Shown here: one piece after another, positions 16,923-26,309 of the stretch
How the letters are laid out: the number at the start of each line of letters is the position of its first letter
Numbering within the stretch: the stretch's first letter is position 1
Origin: Chlorobium sp.
GTDB taxonomy: Bacteria; Bacteroidota; Chlorobiia; Chlorobiales; Chlorobiaceae
Assembly: GCA_028277485.1 (NCBI GenBank)
Contig: JANQGE010000070.1
Span: forward strand, 1 to 64,000
Length of the DNA: 64,000 bases
Direction: 5' to 3'
The notes under the pieces: model-generated
The model's database searches: none
The model's input: only the letters and a program-made list of their open reading frames with translations
What the model was told of the DNA's origin: nothing
Position numbers and translations under genes: made by a program

Positions 16923-17534
16923 TTATTCGCTGAAATGGAGGTGTTTGTATTTCTCGATCAGTTCTTCGGCTTCATCCTTACACTGCCCGCAAACCGTACC
17001 GAGCTTGGTATGCTCCTGTAATTCGTAAAAGGTGCGTGCTCCGTCCAGGACGGCTTCTTCGATCTCCGCATCGGTAACGTTCATGCACTGACAGATTATC
17101 CTGGTTTTCTCCTTGCGAACTCGTTCCTGCATACCGTTGCGTTCGAAGTAGTTGTTGATCGCGGCACGAAGCGCCTTGTCGCCGAGCACGGAACAGTGGA
17201 TTTTGTTTTCAGGCAGACCGCCGAGTTCCTTGGTGACGTCTTTTGGCGAAACGTCGAAAGCCTGGTCAAGCGTCATGCCTTTGACCATTTCGGAAAGAAT
17301 GGATGTGCTGGCAATCGCGCTTGCACAACCATAGGTTTTCCACTGACAATCGGTGATAACCTCTTTTTCCTTATCCACTTTGATGACCACCATCATCTGG
17401 TCGCCGCAGGAAAGGTTTCCCTCCATGCCGACACCGTCAAAATCATCGGTATTTTCACCCTGAAGAATATTCTTCGGGTTCATGAAATGTTCCTTCAATG
17501 TATCGGTATACACCCAACTACTTGGCTGTAACAT
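16923..17534 (-). CDS. nifU: NifU-like Fe-S scaffold (IscU + BFD domains)
   Basis: Iron-sulfur cluster assembly scaffold of 203 residues. The IscU-type domain (1-135) has C43, D45, C70 and C114. A bacterioferritin-associated-ferredoxin-type 2Fe-2S domain follows with C148, C150, C182 and C185 (CQC and CGQC). The C-terminal Nfu domain of classical NifU is absent. Its start, backed by AGGAGGAGAAC, overlaps the end of nifS by 17 bases, so scaffold and sulfur donor are co-expressed. With cysK upstream, the set runs from cysteine synthesis to cluster assembly. It may serve general clusters rather than only nitrogenase. Confidence 0.9.
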   Translation of the reverse strand: MLQPSSWVYTDTLKEHFMNPKNILQGENTDDFDGVGMEGNLSCGDQMMVVIKVDKEKEVITDCQWKTYGCASAIASTSILSEMVKGMTLDQAFDVSPKDVTKELGGLPENKIHCSVLGDKALRAAINNYFERNGMQERVRKEKTRIICQCMNVTDAEIEEAVLDGARTFYELQEHTKLGTVCGQCKDEAEELIEKYKHLHFSE

Positions 17535-18720
17535 GTTCTCCTCCTATATAAGCTGTTGACATGCCTCTTATTCTCTTGATGATACCAGGCAGCACATCAA
17601 GTACATACCCGATTTCGTCCATGGTTGTCTCCCTTCCCATGCTGATCCGGATGGAACCGTGAGCACGCTCCGGATTTGTTCCTGTCGCGAGCAATACATG
17701 GGACGGATCGAGCGACCCCGAAGCACAGGCCGAACCGGTTGAAACAGCTATCCCCTGAAGATCGAGGTAAAGCAAAATAGACTCGCCTTCTGCTCCCGGA
17801 AACGATACGTTCACCGTATTGGGGATGCTCAACGTTGGATGGCCGTTGAAAACCACATCGTCAATCGACGCCTCTATGCCGTTCTTAAGGGCATCCTTCA
17901 TCCCAGCCAGTCGTTTTGCCTCGTCATCCATTTCCGCATCACGCATTTCTATGGCTTTAGCCAGTCCGATAATTCCAAGGGTATTTTCCGTTCCCGCCCT
18001 TCGTCCTTTTTCTTGATGACCGCCCCGAATAAAGGGACAGTAAGGGGTACCCCTCCGCACATACAGTGCACCAACACCCTTCGGCCCGTAAATTTTGTGG
18101 GCACTCATGGTAAGGAAGTCAACACCCAGCTCACTGACGTCCATACGCATTTTCCCGATTGCCTGAACTGCATCGGTATGCATCAATGAACTGTTGTCAT
18201 GCGCCATCTTCGCGATCTCTACAATATCCTGGATCGTACCGATCTCGTTGTTTGCCGTCATTACCGAGACCAGGCCGACATCATCGGTAAGATATTCCCT
18301 GAGCTGGTCCAGGTCAATCCTGCCGTACTGGTCGACATCAAGAAACCTTACCGTTGTCCCTTTTTGGGCAAGACACTCGGATGTCTCCAAAACGCAGGGA
18401 TGTTCAATCTTTGTCGTTACGATCGTCCGGCGAGCCTTGAAGCCTGGCACACAAAGGTTTGAAGCACAGGCAAACAAGGAAAGCACAGTATTGTTGGCTT
18501 CCGAGCCGCTTCCGACAAAAACAATTTCATCTTCGTGAGCTCCTATGAAATCCGCCGCCACTTTTCTTGCGTGCTCCACATTCGCCCGGGCTTCCCTTCC
18601 GAAACCGTGCATGCTCGATGGATTCCCGAACATCTCCATTGCCTCGATCATCTCCTTTTTCACCTCGGGATGAAGCGGGGTTGTAGCGTTATGATCAAGA
18701 TATACCCGTCTTGTTTCCAT
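17518..18720 (-). CDS. nifS: Cysteine desulfurase
   Basis: PLP enzyme of 400 residues that strips sulfur from cysteine for Fe-S cluster assembly. Key residues are visible: PLP lysine K209 in SAHKIYGPKG, active Cys C332 in STGSACASG, and the N-terminal YLDHNATTPLHPEV. It is a class I (NifS/IscS) enzyme by its ACASGSLDPSHVL loop. It lies between cysK (upstream) and nifU (overlapping downstream). IscS is an equally valid name; nifS is used because the partner is NifU. Confidence 0.93.
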   Translation of the reverse strand: METRRVYLDHNATTPLHPEVKKEMIEAMEMFGNPSSMHGFGREARANVEHARKVAADFIGAHEDEIVFVGSGSEANNTVLSLFACASNLCVPGFKARRTIVTTKIEHPCVLETSECLAQKGTTVRFLDVDQYGRIDLDQLREYLTDDVGLVSVMTANNEIGTIQDIVEIAKMAHDNSSLMHTDAVQAIGKMRMDVSELGVDFLTMSAHKIYGPKGVGALYVRRGTPYCPFIRGGHQEKGRRAGTENTLGIIGLAKAIEMRDAEMDDEAKRLAGMKDALKNGIEASIDDVVFNGHPTLSIPNTVNVSFPGAEGESILLYLDLQGIAVSTGSACASGSLDPSHVLLATGTNPERAHGSIRISMGRETTMDEIGYVLDVLPGIIKRIRGMSTAYIGGEHVTAK

Positions 18721-18764
18721 AATTCGTTATCACGTTCTGATAGTTTACCGGCTGTCCAAAAGCT

Positions 18765-19691
18765 TCACTCGTCGGTAAACAGCCAAGTTGAAAGATAGCG
18801 TTCTCCGGTATCAGGCAAAAGTACAACAATTTTTTTCCCCTGCATATCAGCCCTTTTCGCTACCTGGAGAGCTGCCCACATTGCTGCACCTGATGATATC
18901 CCGCAAAGAATCCCTTCCATTTCCGCAAGCTTTCTCGATATATTTCCGGCATCGTCGTTTTTTACCTGAACAACTTCGTCAATAATTTCCGTATTGAGAT
19001 TATCGGGAATAAAGCCGGCGCCTATCCCCTGTATCTTGTGAGAGCCCGGCTGTCCTCCGGAAATGACCGGGGAGTCTTCAGGCTCAACGGCGATGATCAT
19101 TACCTCAGGTCGTCGCTTTTTCAGCACCTCGCCGACACCGGTTATGGTTCCGCCGGTACCCACACCCGAAACGAAAACATCAACGGTTCCGCCGGTATCA
19201 ACCCAAATCTCCTCCGCCGTGGTCCTGCGGTGCACATCGGGATTGGCCGGGTTGCTGAACTGCTGCAGTATGACGCTGTCCGGTATTGAGGCCGCCAGCC
19301 GTTCGGCTTCTTCGATTGCAAGCTTCATGCCGCCGGAACCGTCAGTCAATACCAGCTCGGCCCCGAATATTTTCAGGAGCCTCCGCCGCTCGAGGCTCAT
19401 GGTGTCCGGCATGGTCAGAATGAGCTTATACCCCTTGGCTGCACAGGCAAACGCAAGCGCGATGCCCGTATTACCGCTTGTCGGCTCAATGATGGTTGTA
19501 TCAGCGGTGATCATGCCTTTGCGCTCCGCAGCCTCGATCATGGCAACGCCTATCCGGTCTTTAACGCTGGAAAGCGGGTTGAACGATTCAAGTTTAGCAA
19601 TGATCTCCGCACCGCCCGGCTCACCGAGGCGCTGTATTGCAACAAGCGGGGTGCCGCCTGTCGTTTGTGCCAGATTGTCATATACTTTCAT
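18765..19691 (-). CDS. cysK: Cysteine synthase A (O-acetylserine sulfhydrylase)
   Basis: PLP enzyme of 308 residues making cysteine from O-acetylserine and sulfide. PLP lysine is K44 in SSVKDRIG; the phosphate-binding and substrate loop PTSGNTGIA lies at 70-78, and GTGGTITG binds the PLP phosphate. The C-terminus ([10 protein letters not shown]) is typical of CysK. It is the first gene of the leftward cysK-nifS-nifU set, 44 bases upstream of nifS. Abundant sulfide in a sulfur-oxidising phototroph makes this a direct assimilation route. Confidence 0.93.
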   Translation of the reverse strand: MKVYDNLAQTTGGTPLVAIQRLGEPGGAEIIAKLESFNPLSSVKDRIGVAMIEAAERKGMITADTTIIEPTSGNTGIALAFACAAKGYKLILTMPDTMSLERRRLLKIFGAELVLTDGSGGMKLAIEEAERLAASIPDSVILQQFSNPANPDVHRRTTAEEIWVDTGGTVDVFVSGVGTGGTITGVGEVLKKRRPEVMIIAVEPEDSPVISGGQPGSHKIQGIGAGFIPDNLNTEIIDEVVQVKNDDAGNISRKLAEMEGILCGISSGAAMWAALQVAKRADMQGKKIVVLLPDTGERYLSTWLFTDE

Positions 19692-19772
19692 ACTCTATGC
19701 TGAACAAATCAAAGGTTACTGCAATCCGAATAAAAGAACATTCCGACGTATGCAGCAGTACCGGCTTGCTTT

Positions 19773-20477
19773 TCAGCTTAACCCGTAAACCGGAATCGAG
19801 GCACCGTGTACTGCCCTAGACTCCTCTGAAACAAGAAAAAGGATAACGTCGGCTATCGCTTCCGGTGAAACCCATCGGGAAAAATCAGCATCCGGCATAT
19901 CCTTCCTGTTTGCAGGCGTATCGATAATACTCGGTAGAACACAATTAACGCTGATCCCTTCCTCCCTGTTTTCTTCGTCAAGGCATTCGGTAAGCTTTAT
20001 CACAGCTGACTTTGAAATAACATAGGGAGCAACGCCGGCCCCGCCTCTCAGTGCGGCCTTTGCCGCAACATTTACCACACGCCCACTCTTCTGCCTGCGC
20101 ATAACCGGAATGACCGCCCTGCTCATGAGAAAAACGCTTTTTGCATTGAGATCAAGCATGTAATCCCATGTTTCTTCAGCAGCTTCATGTATCGGCGGCC
20201 CCATCGTAAAGCCTCCAGCAATGTTTATCAGCGCGTCAACACTGCCGAAACGCTCTATGATACATTCAACAGATGCCTCAATGGACGAAGCCGTGACAAG
20301 GTCGGTTTTCAGGCAGATGACGCGCTCATTACTCTCCCACTGCCTCTCAAGCATACCAGCATTCCTGTCAAGAAGCGCCAGCCTGGCGCCGGCATTGAAA
20401 AACCGCTTCGCCGCAACGCTGCCAAGCCTCCCGGCCGCTCCTGTTACGACCACAACGCTTCCCGATATCTCATTCAT
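19773..20477 (-). CDS. SDR family oxidoreductase
   Basis: Rossmann-fold short-chain dehydrogenase/reductase of 234 residues. The cofactor motif is TGAAGRLG near residue 12, NIAGG follows near 85, and the YxxxK pair is in PYVISKSA. The catalytic Ser position, 13 residues before the Tyr, is Ala (NVAAKAAL). A subfamily with a small residue there exists, so activity is still possible but the classical tetrad is incomplete. The substrate cannot be inferred. It shares strand with cysK, 80 bases further on, without clear functional link. Confidence 0.85.
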   Translation of the reverse strand: MNEISGSVVVVTGAAGRLGSVAAKRFFNAGARLALLDRNAGMLERQWESNERVICLKTDLVTASSIEASVECIIERFGSVDALINIAGGFTMGPPIHEAAEETWDYMLDLNAKSVFLMSRAVIPVMRRQKSGRVVNVAAKAALRGGAGVAPYVISKSAVIKLTECLDEENREEGISVNCVLPSIIDTPANRKDMPDADFSRWVSPEAIADVILFLVSEESRAVHGASIPVYGLS

Positions 20478-20774
20478 ATCACAAGCCGTTTTACGATTAC
20501 AACAGCCCTATGACCAAGAGCACGCCGCACCCACAAAGAAACACTTCACCTGGCGCTTCAAATTGTCCCGACAAATAGTGACAAGAGATGGAAGAAAAGT
20601 CAAAAGTTAAAACGGCTTGATGGCTAACCTTTTCTCATTCTGGCTTTTTGCTTCTGTATTCTCCTGTTACGGGATGCTCAAACAATTGCTCAAATTAGGA
20701 ATACATAAACCGGACAATAAATTCCCGGTTTTGTAACAACATAAAAAAAGGAGACTTAGATGGCAGGGGAGCAA

Positions 20775-21680
20775 CTATTCTTCACCAAGCACGATAGTTC
20801 TTTTGCTCATTGGAGAAACTTTTTCTCCATTCAGATAAAGTTCAACAAAGGAGGGGCGGCCGATATTTACCCAGAACTTCTTTTTTGCCTCATATCGCAG
20901 AACTTCTCCGGCCTCGAACCGACCTCCTGGATACACCATATCTCCATCATCGGCAATAATTTTGACCCAGCTGAGATCTTTGATAATACGGACAATCAGT
21001 ATTTTTTGATACGGAGAGGTTGATGACTCAGGCAAGAAAGAGACATCTTTTGCCCAATCCTCCTGCCTGACAAGCTCAGGGAGTTCGTCGGGGGATGCCT
21101 CAGACAGCGTACCAGCTAGAGCAATCGAATCCGGCACTGCAACTTCGGACTCGGGCTGAATCTCGACAGACGGTACTACAAGTTCGCTTTCTTCCTGCAA
21201 AATCGTCTTCTCATTTCCGGACGGTCTCGAAAACACAAAAAACGAGACAGCGAGAAGAACAAGCACGATAAACACCACACCGCCTACTACAACAGATGCA
21301 GGGACCTTATCCCCGATAGCAGCAATGGCACCGAACATGCCGGAAAGACGCTCACCTTTCCCACCGCCCTTTTCGTCTTTTACTGTTTCATTTTCCTGCT
21401 TGACTCTGAGATCGATAGGAATCCTAAGCTCATCCCGGCATCGCTCAATAAGCTCACTATCTTTTACATCGAGCGCTTGGGCGTATTCTTTTAAAAAGGC
21501 ATAGACATACGCGGAAGGCAAAAACTTCAAATTGCCCCCTTCGATTTTTTCAAGATGATCTTTCTTTATTCTTGTTTCGGCGCTGATTTCCTCAAGGGAA
21601 AACCCCCGCTCCTTCCTGGCCTGAATGAGTTTACGTACCAGTAGCGCACTGGCAGAACCAAATGTCACTTCATCCGCCAT
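20775..21680 (-). CDS. RodZ-like helix-turn-helix membrane protein
   Basis: Bitopic protein of about 301 residues. A cytoplasmic HTH_25 domain comes first (LIQARKERGFSLEEISAETRI, in part; then LPSAYVYAFLKEYAQAL), then a basic linker and one membrane helix (VVGGVVFIVLVLLAVSFFVF). A periplasmic tail ends in a DUF4115 domain (SWVKIIADDGD, FWVNIGRPSFVELYLNGE). This is the RodZ plan; RodZ links MreB to the cell wall machinery. ATG 21680 (MADEV) is preferred to a start 16 codons upstream. No mreBCD neighbours are present in the window. Confidence 0.8.
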   Translation of the reverse strand: MADEVTFGSASALLVRKLIQARKERGFSLEEISAETRIKKDHLEKIEGGNLKFLPSAYVYAFLKEYAQALDVKDSELIERCRDELRIPIDLRVKQENETVKDEKGGGKGERLSGMFGAIAAIGDKVPASVVVGGVVFIVLVLLAVSFFVFSRPSGNEKTILQEESELVVPSVEIQPESEVAVPDSIALAGTLSEASPDELPELVRQEDWAKDVSFLPESSTSPYQKILIVRIIKDLSWVKIIADDGDMVYPGGRFEAGEVLRYEAKKKFWVNIGRPSFVELYLNGEKVSPMSKRTIVLGEE

Positions 21681-21884
21681 GACATACACGTGGTTTATGT
21701 CATCCGTTAAACCGCCCGAACCGCACAAAAGACTGAGTTCATGTAGTTTACAAAAATTCAGCCATCAGGACAATCGAAATAACAATATATTTTCGGGACA
21801 CCGAAAAGCCGTTGTGAACAGTAACCATACGGCAACCTCGCCCCCCTCCCATTCGTCAGGAGCAGCCACTTTTCGAGATGCCTT

Positions 21885-23978
21885 TTACCTGCCGCTCACG
21901 CCATACTCGGATACATACAGCCATTGATTATCGTTCCCGGCTCTCTGCTGTTGGGCAAGCTGATGCAGCACATCCGAAGGGTTCTCCCCTTTCTGCATGG
22001 ACAATGCAAGCAAAACCCGCAGCTCTTCAAGCTCAGCGGCAGAAAAAGCCTTCCAAAGCAGAAAGACAGCATGATCAGGGGATGCTGATTTTTGCTTTAT
22101 CGCTTCACGATAACCGTCTACACTGAAAAAATTAAACACGGGGATTGTACCCTCGTCACGGGTTGTTGAAGCAAGCCGGACAAGCTCACTTGCCGAATAA
22201 ACCCCTGAAACCGGAAAATCACGGACAAGATAACGATTGATCCCAAGTAGATGAACAGGAAAAGGATCGTCGGCAATCACCGTCAGCCGACGGATATCGC
22301 GCAAATGCCTGGAATGCGGTTTGATCAGAAGGTCTGTCAGCCATAACCGTTCAGAATCCAAGGCAAAACGGACACTGCCGCGCCCGGCATTTATCGAGAG
22401 ACGTTCTTTGAAAAGCCTTACCCTGGAGCGATATACCTCTTTCTCCACCCTGCGCCGGGACACGTCAACGTAGTTGTTTTGCACCAGAAATACCGTGCAC
22501 CAGTCCCGCCCTTCGATAATTTTAAGAGCCGCATGACCATCATCGAGGGTTTCCTGAACCGTTCTGAGAGTTGTCGGCGCTGCCGTTAGTCTGGCTGCCT
22601 GCAAAGGGGCCACATTCCGTACCTCGGCCAGCAGCTCGTATAGTAACCCGCGCTTTTTATTGATTGATTCGATCGTCGTCGCATGATGTTCGAATCCCTC
22701 GCCCGATTCGAAACAGTTCGCCAATCGCTGAAGCAGTGCCGACAGTTCACGATCCAGCTTTACAACTTGCCGCTCAAGCTGATCATGCTGTTCCGGAAGA
22801 TCAAACGAACCATAATCACGCTGAATTGCTTGTCTCAGCTCATACAGTTTACGCAGCTCATCACTCTCAAATGCTTCCGCATATCGCCCTTTATCCAGAA
22901 GCAGTTCTGTCAGTCTCTGTGCTGAGCGATCGACCAGCTCGGCAATAGCGTATCCCGGCCAGGGACTGACCTGGTGCTGATAAATGTTCAGGCCGTGTTT
23001 CAGTGCCTTTATTTTTTCCCGGTCGTCTATCATCCCTTTGCTTCCCTGTTTCAGCAGTGCCGCCATCCTGGCCAATCCCATATTGTTTCTTTCGAAGTAG
23101 TCGAGCGTACGGGCATACACTTCAGGGTCATTGTTCAATACAGCATTGGACTCAAAATCCAGTAACTGAACAAGGTGCCTGTCACCGGCAGCACGTGCAA
23201 GCGAAAGCGCCTTGTAGTACAGGTAACTGGCATCCTTTGCATGTGCGGGAAGCAGTTCGAGTAATCCTGCCGCGCGGCGCAGGGAGAGTGACGCCGCCTG
23301 CTGGCTGCCTTCACTTCCTTGGGTAATGAGCTCCCTGGCAATCTCTGTAACCCGGCGTGCGTACACCGAAGGCTCCTTTGCTTCCCTGACTCCACCGCCG
23401 AGGCTCATCTGCAGGAGACCGCTGCAAGCCCTCAGCGCAAGAAGCGGGCTGGTGTTTCGGCACAGCTCATTGTAAAGCGAGAAAGCTTCTTCCCTTTCGC
23501 CCGCCAGTTCATGGTAACGTGCAAGTTGCAGCGAATCACGAACGCTCAGCGAAGCAATATCCTTCAAAGCCTTCCCCGCACTGTCGAACTCCCCGAGTTC
23601 AGCGAACAACGAAGCTTTTGAGCGGATGCGCTCCTCCTCGACCGCCTGCGGCAGCATACCCTTGCATCTTTTTTCAAGAATGTCATGGGTGGCAAGAGCA
23701 TCGAAATAACTACCGGTCGCCTCCTCGATCCGCCGTTTACGGTTCAGGGCTTCAGCCGTCTTGCCCGAAAAGCCGTCCAGGGTATCTTTTGCAAGCCCTT
23801 CCTGCAAAAGTTCCAAGGCTTTTTCATACTCATGGTTGTCGGCGTAATCTCCGGCTTTCCCGTAAAGTGCCGTCACCCCGCCATCCACAGGGTCGCGCTC
23901 TTTTTCCGCACATCCTGCAATAACAAGAATAATTGCAAAAAAAGCCATACTCCGTAACATACTCGCGGTGATGCTCAT
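21885..23978 (-). CDS. TPR lipoprotein with CHAT-like C-terminus
   Basis: Large lipoprotein of about 697 residues with lipobox LVIAGC near residue 20, so it is exported and membrane-anchored. The N-terminal half is a helical TPR-like array (YADNHEYEKALELLQEGL, YHELAGEREEAFSLYNEL and more). The C-terminal part follows the CHAT (caspase-like) order: TDLLIKPHSRHL, LTVIADDPFPVHLLG, YLVRDFPVSGVYSASEL, and finally FLLWKAF with GENPSDVLHQLAQQQ. The segment that normally carries the catalytic His and Cys is shortened, with no such pair visible. It is probably a non-catalytic CHAT relative. The start is uncertain: ATG 23978 has TGAGAACA upstream, and 23960 is possible. Confidence 0.65.
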   Translation of the reverse strand: MSITASMLRSMAFFAIILVIAGCAEKERDPVDGGVTALYGKAGDYADNHEYEKALELLQEGLAKDTLDGFSGKTAEALNRKRRIEEATGSYFDALATHDILEKRCKGMLPQAVEEERIRSKASLFAELGEFDSAGKALKDIASLSVRDSLQLARYHELAGEREEAFSLYNELCRNTSPLLALRACSGLLQMSLGGGVREAKEPSVYARRVTEIARELITQGSEGSQQAASLSLRRAAGLLELLPAHAKDASYLYYKALSLARAAGDRHLVQLLDFESNAVLNNDPEVYARTLDYFERNNMGLARMAALLKQGSKGMIDDREKIKALKHGLNIYQHQVSPWPGYAIAELVDRSAQRLTELLLDKGRYAEAFESDELRKLYELRQAIQRDYGSFDLPEQHDQLERQVVKLDRELSALLQRLANCFESGEGFEHHATTIESINKKRGLLYELLAEVRNVAPLQAARLTAAPTTLRTVQETLDDGHAALKIIEGRDWCTVFLVQNNYVDVSRRRVEKEVYRSRVRLFKERLSINAGRGSVRFALDSERLWLTDLLIKPHSRHLRDIRRLTVIADDPFPVHLLGINRYLVRDFPVSGVYSASELVRLASTTRDEGTIPVFNFFSVDGYREAIKQKSASPDHAVFLLWKAFSAAELEELRVLLALSMQKGENPSDVLHQLAQQQRAGNDNQWLYVSEYGVSGR

Positions 23979-24067
23979 TGTTCTCAGGTTAACTATCGCT
24001 ACTGGATTGAGTTTAGCCATAATTTCATACATGAACAACCGACCGCCGACAACGAACGGGCGCCTGT

Positions 24068-24155
24068 GTACATTGTTGTGAAAATCCCGAATTCTACCGG
24101 GATTCGAGGATCTCGAGCACCGCCCGACGAAGCAGTCACGGCATACACCGCAGGC
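24068..24155. repeat. Degenerate MITE-like sequence
   Basis: CATTGTTGTGAAAATCCCG, ACCGGGATTCGAGGATCTCGAGCACCGCCC and GACGAAGCAGTCACGG parallel the copy at 51041-51173 (TTGTCGTGAG, ACCGGGATACGAGG, GGATCTCGAGCGC, GCGAAGTAACGAGG). Both termini have been lost. Probably an old insertion. Confidence 0.4.
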
Positions 24156-24271
24156 TGCGGTCTGTGCAACTTGATTCAGTTGGGGATTTTTTTTTTTTTC
24201 CTATCTTAGGTGATCAATACATTTACAACAACCTAAGCCCTTATATTCTCAGGCATTCCGGTGCCAACAGC

Positions 24272-25606
24272 ATGGACTCCGACATATTTGAACTGCTTGT
24301 TTTATTCGGCCTGATTCTCGCCAACGGCTTTTTCGCGATGGCTGAGTTTGCAATTATCTCTTCAAGAGAAGCTAAACTGCACGAATTGCGTGACGCAGGA
24401 ATAGCCAGAGCGTCACTTGTTCTCGAACTGCTGGACAATCCGGGGAAGTTTCTTTCCGCCATACAGGTCGGTATCACCCTTATTGCCACACTTGCCGGCG
24501 CATTCAGCGGTGTAACACTTTCAGAACCCTTGGCGGTAACAATTTCCCGGATCGAAGCGCTGCGGCCATACAGCGAAGAACTTGCGCTGGCGCTCGTCGT
24601 CATTGGTGTCACCTACTTTACACTCATCATTGGTGAGTTGGCGCCGAAAAAAATTGCGCTGCAGAATCCGGAGAAGATCGCCCTTAAAATCGTACGCCTG
24701 ATCAACACAATCTGCCGGATCAGTGCTCCGGCAGTTCATCTGATCAACGGCTCCACGAACATCGTCCTTAAAATCATCGGCATAAAAAATATGGAGAAGC
24801 CTCTTGTCAGCGATGAAGAGGTTATGCTCATGATAAAACAAGGTGCTAAAAAAGGTGTTTTTGAATCTGTCGAATATGAGATGGTTTCGAGAATTTTCCG
24901 CATGAGCGACAAAAGGGCCAGCTCCATGATGACCCCGAAAAGCGAAATCGAATGGCTCGACCTCAACGCGCCCGAAAAGGAATTGATCTCCAAAATGCAG
25001 GCAAGCGGCCGCTCACGATTTCCCGTTGCCGAAGGAAGCCTTGACGACCTGAAAGGCGTTGTTCGCTCACTCGACCTGGTCAACAAACAGCTTCTCGAAC
25101 CCGGGAACCTCAAAGAAACCATTCGCAACGCAATGAAACCCCCCCTGTTTGTGCCGGAATCCGTGCCAGCTTTCCAGGTGCTTGAACTCTTCAAGGAGAA
25201 CAGGGCACATCTTGCGCTGGTAATTGATGAACAAGGGTCGGTACAGGGCGCCATCACGCTGACGGACGTACTTGAAAGCATTGTCGGAGACATTCCCGCC
25301 GATGATATCGAAGGGAGCAAAAAAATCGTACGAAGAAGCCAGCGCACCTGGATTGTTGACGGCCTTCTTCCCATCGATGACTTTATCACCGAATTTGACC
25401 TTGACAACTTCCTCGACGAGGAAGATCCTCACTACGATACCATGGGCGGCTTCCTCATGACGAAGCTCGAGAAGGTTCCCTCGGTAATGGATACCTTGAA
25501 ATGGAAAAACATACTTTTCAAAGTCATCAAAATGAACGGGCAGCGGGTAGGAAAAATACTGGTGATTTTCAATAATGAAGACTCGAATGGAGCCGCCAAA
25601 ACCTGA
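24272..25606 (+). CDS. CNNM/CBS-domain membrane protein (hemolysin C/CorC-like)
   Basis: A 444-residue member of the CNNM (DUF21) family: an N-terminal transmembrane domain (LLVLFGLILANGFFAMAEFAIISSR, in part), a tandem CBS pair around 200-320 (MTPKSEIEWLDL, FPVAEGSLDDLKGVV, LALVIDEQGSVQGAITLTDVLE) and a C-terminal CorC_HlyC domain. Relatives are Mg2+ or Co2+ transporters or regulators of them; the hemolysin name is historical. ATG 24272 (MDSDIF) begins the DUF21 domain; the longer frame from 24164 adds unrelated residues. Standalone gene. Confidence 0.88.
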   Translation: MDSDIFELLVLFGLILANGFFAMAEFAIISSREAKLHELRDAGIARASLVLELLDNPGKFLSAIQVGITLIATLAGAFSGVTLSEPLAVTISRIEALRPYSEELALALVVIGVTYFTLIIGELAPKKIALQNPEKIALKIVRLINTICRISAPAVHLINGSTNIVLKIIGIKNMEKPLVSDEEVMLMIKQGAKKGVFESVEYEMVSRIFRMSDKRASSMMTPKSEIEWLDLNAPEKELISKMQASGRSRFPVAEGSLDDLKGVVRSLDLVNKQLLEPGNLKETIRNAMKPPLFVPESVPAFQVLELFKENRAHLALVIDEQGSVQGAITLTDVLESIVGDIPADDIEGSKKIVRRSQRTWIVDGLLPIDDFITEFDLDNFLDEEDPHYDTMGGFLMTKLEKVPSVMDTLKWKNILFKVIKMNGQRVGKILVIFNNEDSNGAAKT

Positions 25607-25679
25607 CACTTGCATTTCCTGCTTTTCCCGGCTGCTTGCTGATTCCGGCCTGTCTCCTTTCGCTCTCATTTGGAACAGT

Positions 25680-25709
25680 TTGACACACAGCGATTAGAGC
25701 TTCCATATT
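25680..25709 (+). promoter_or_regulatory. Putative sigma-70-type promoter of ndk
   Basis: TTGACA at 25680-25685 followed after 18 bases by CATATT (or CCATAT after 17). The -35 matches consensus and the -10 is weak. It leaves about a 65-base leader before ndk at 25779. Confidence 0.4.
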
Positions 25710-25778
25710 CGGACAACATTACGTATCTTCGCTCACGAATTCACGCGTCTGATTTATTAAGGTCAAAAAAATACTCCG

Positions 25779-26204
25779 ATGGAAACAACACTTACCATTC
25801 TTAAACCGGACTGTGTCCGCAAACAACTGACAGGCGCAGTGATCGACAAGATTGAGCGCACAGGTTTTCGCATTGTTGCCATGAAAAAAACAAAGCTGAC
25901 GAAAGAAACTGCAGGCGCATTTTACGCCGTACACCGCGAAAGGCCGTTCTTCGGGGAACTTGTTCAGTTCATGTCTTCAGGGCCGTGCGTACCTATGATC
26001 CTTGAAAAAGAAAACGCCGTGGAAGATTTCCGCAAACTTATCGGGGCAACTGATCCGGCTGAGGCTGAGGAAGGAACTATCCGCAAGCTCTACGCGGACA
26101 GCAAGGGTGAAAATATCGTGCACGGTTCAGACTCGGGTGACAACGCGCAGATCGAGTCATCATTTTTCTTCTCGACCGAAGAAACCGTTCGAGTCAACAA
26201 CTGA
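25779..26204 (+). CDS. ndk: Nucleoside diphosphate kinase
   Basis: Transfers phosphate from NTP to NDP; 141 residues, normal length. It starts [11 protein letters not shown], has [14 protein letters not shown] and SSGPC, and carries the phospho-histidine in [12 protein letters not shown] (the common form has SPENA). No other gene is co-transcribed on this strand; the next gene converges. Confidence 0.95.
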   Translation: METTLTILKPDCVRKQLTGAVIDKIERTGFRIVAMKKTKLTKETAGAFYAVHRERPFFGELVQFMSSGPCVPMILEKENAVEDFRKLIGATDPAEAEEGTIRKLYADSKGENIVHGSDSGDNAQIESSFFFSTEETVRVNN

Positions 26205-26309
26205 TCCTTTGAAGAGACAGATGATCACTGTCTTCGTTATTCCGGTCTTGCCCGATGAGCGTCTCGAAAAACAGCAATGGAGCTGTACAGCATGTTTTTT
26301 GAGGTGTCG

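Noticed and set aside
20760..21023. Plus-strand frame with AAGGAG before an ATG, opposite the RodZ-like gene
   Set aside because: It is wholly antisense to the conserved RodZ-like C-terminus, its product has no family pattern, and codon use follows the opposite gene.
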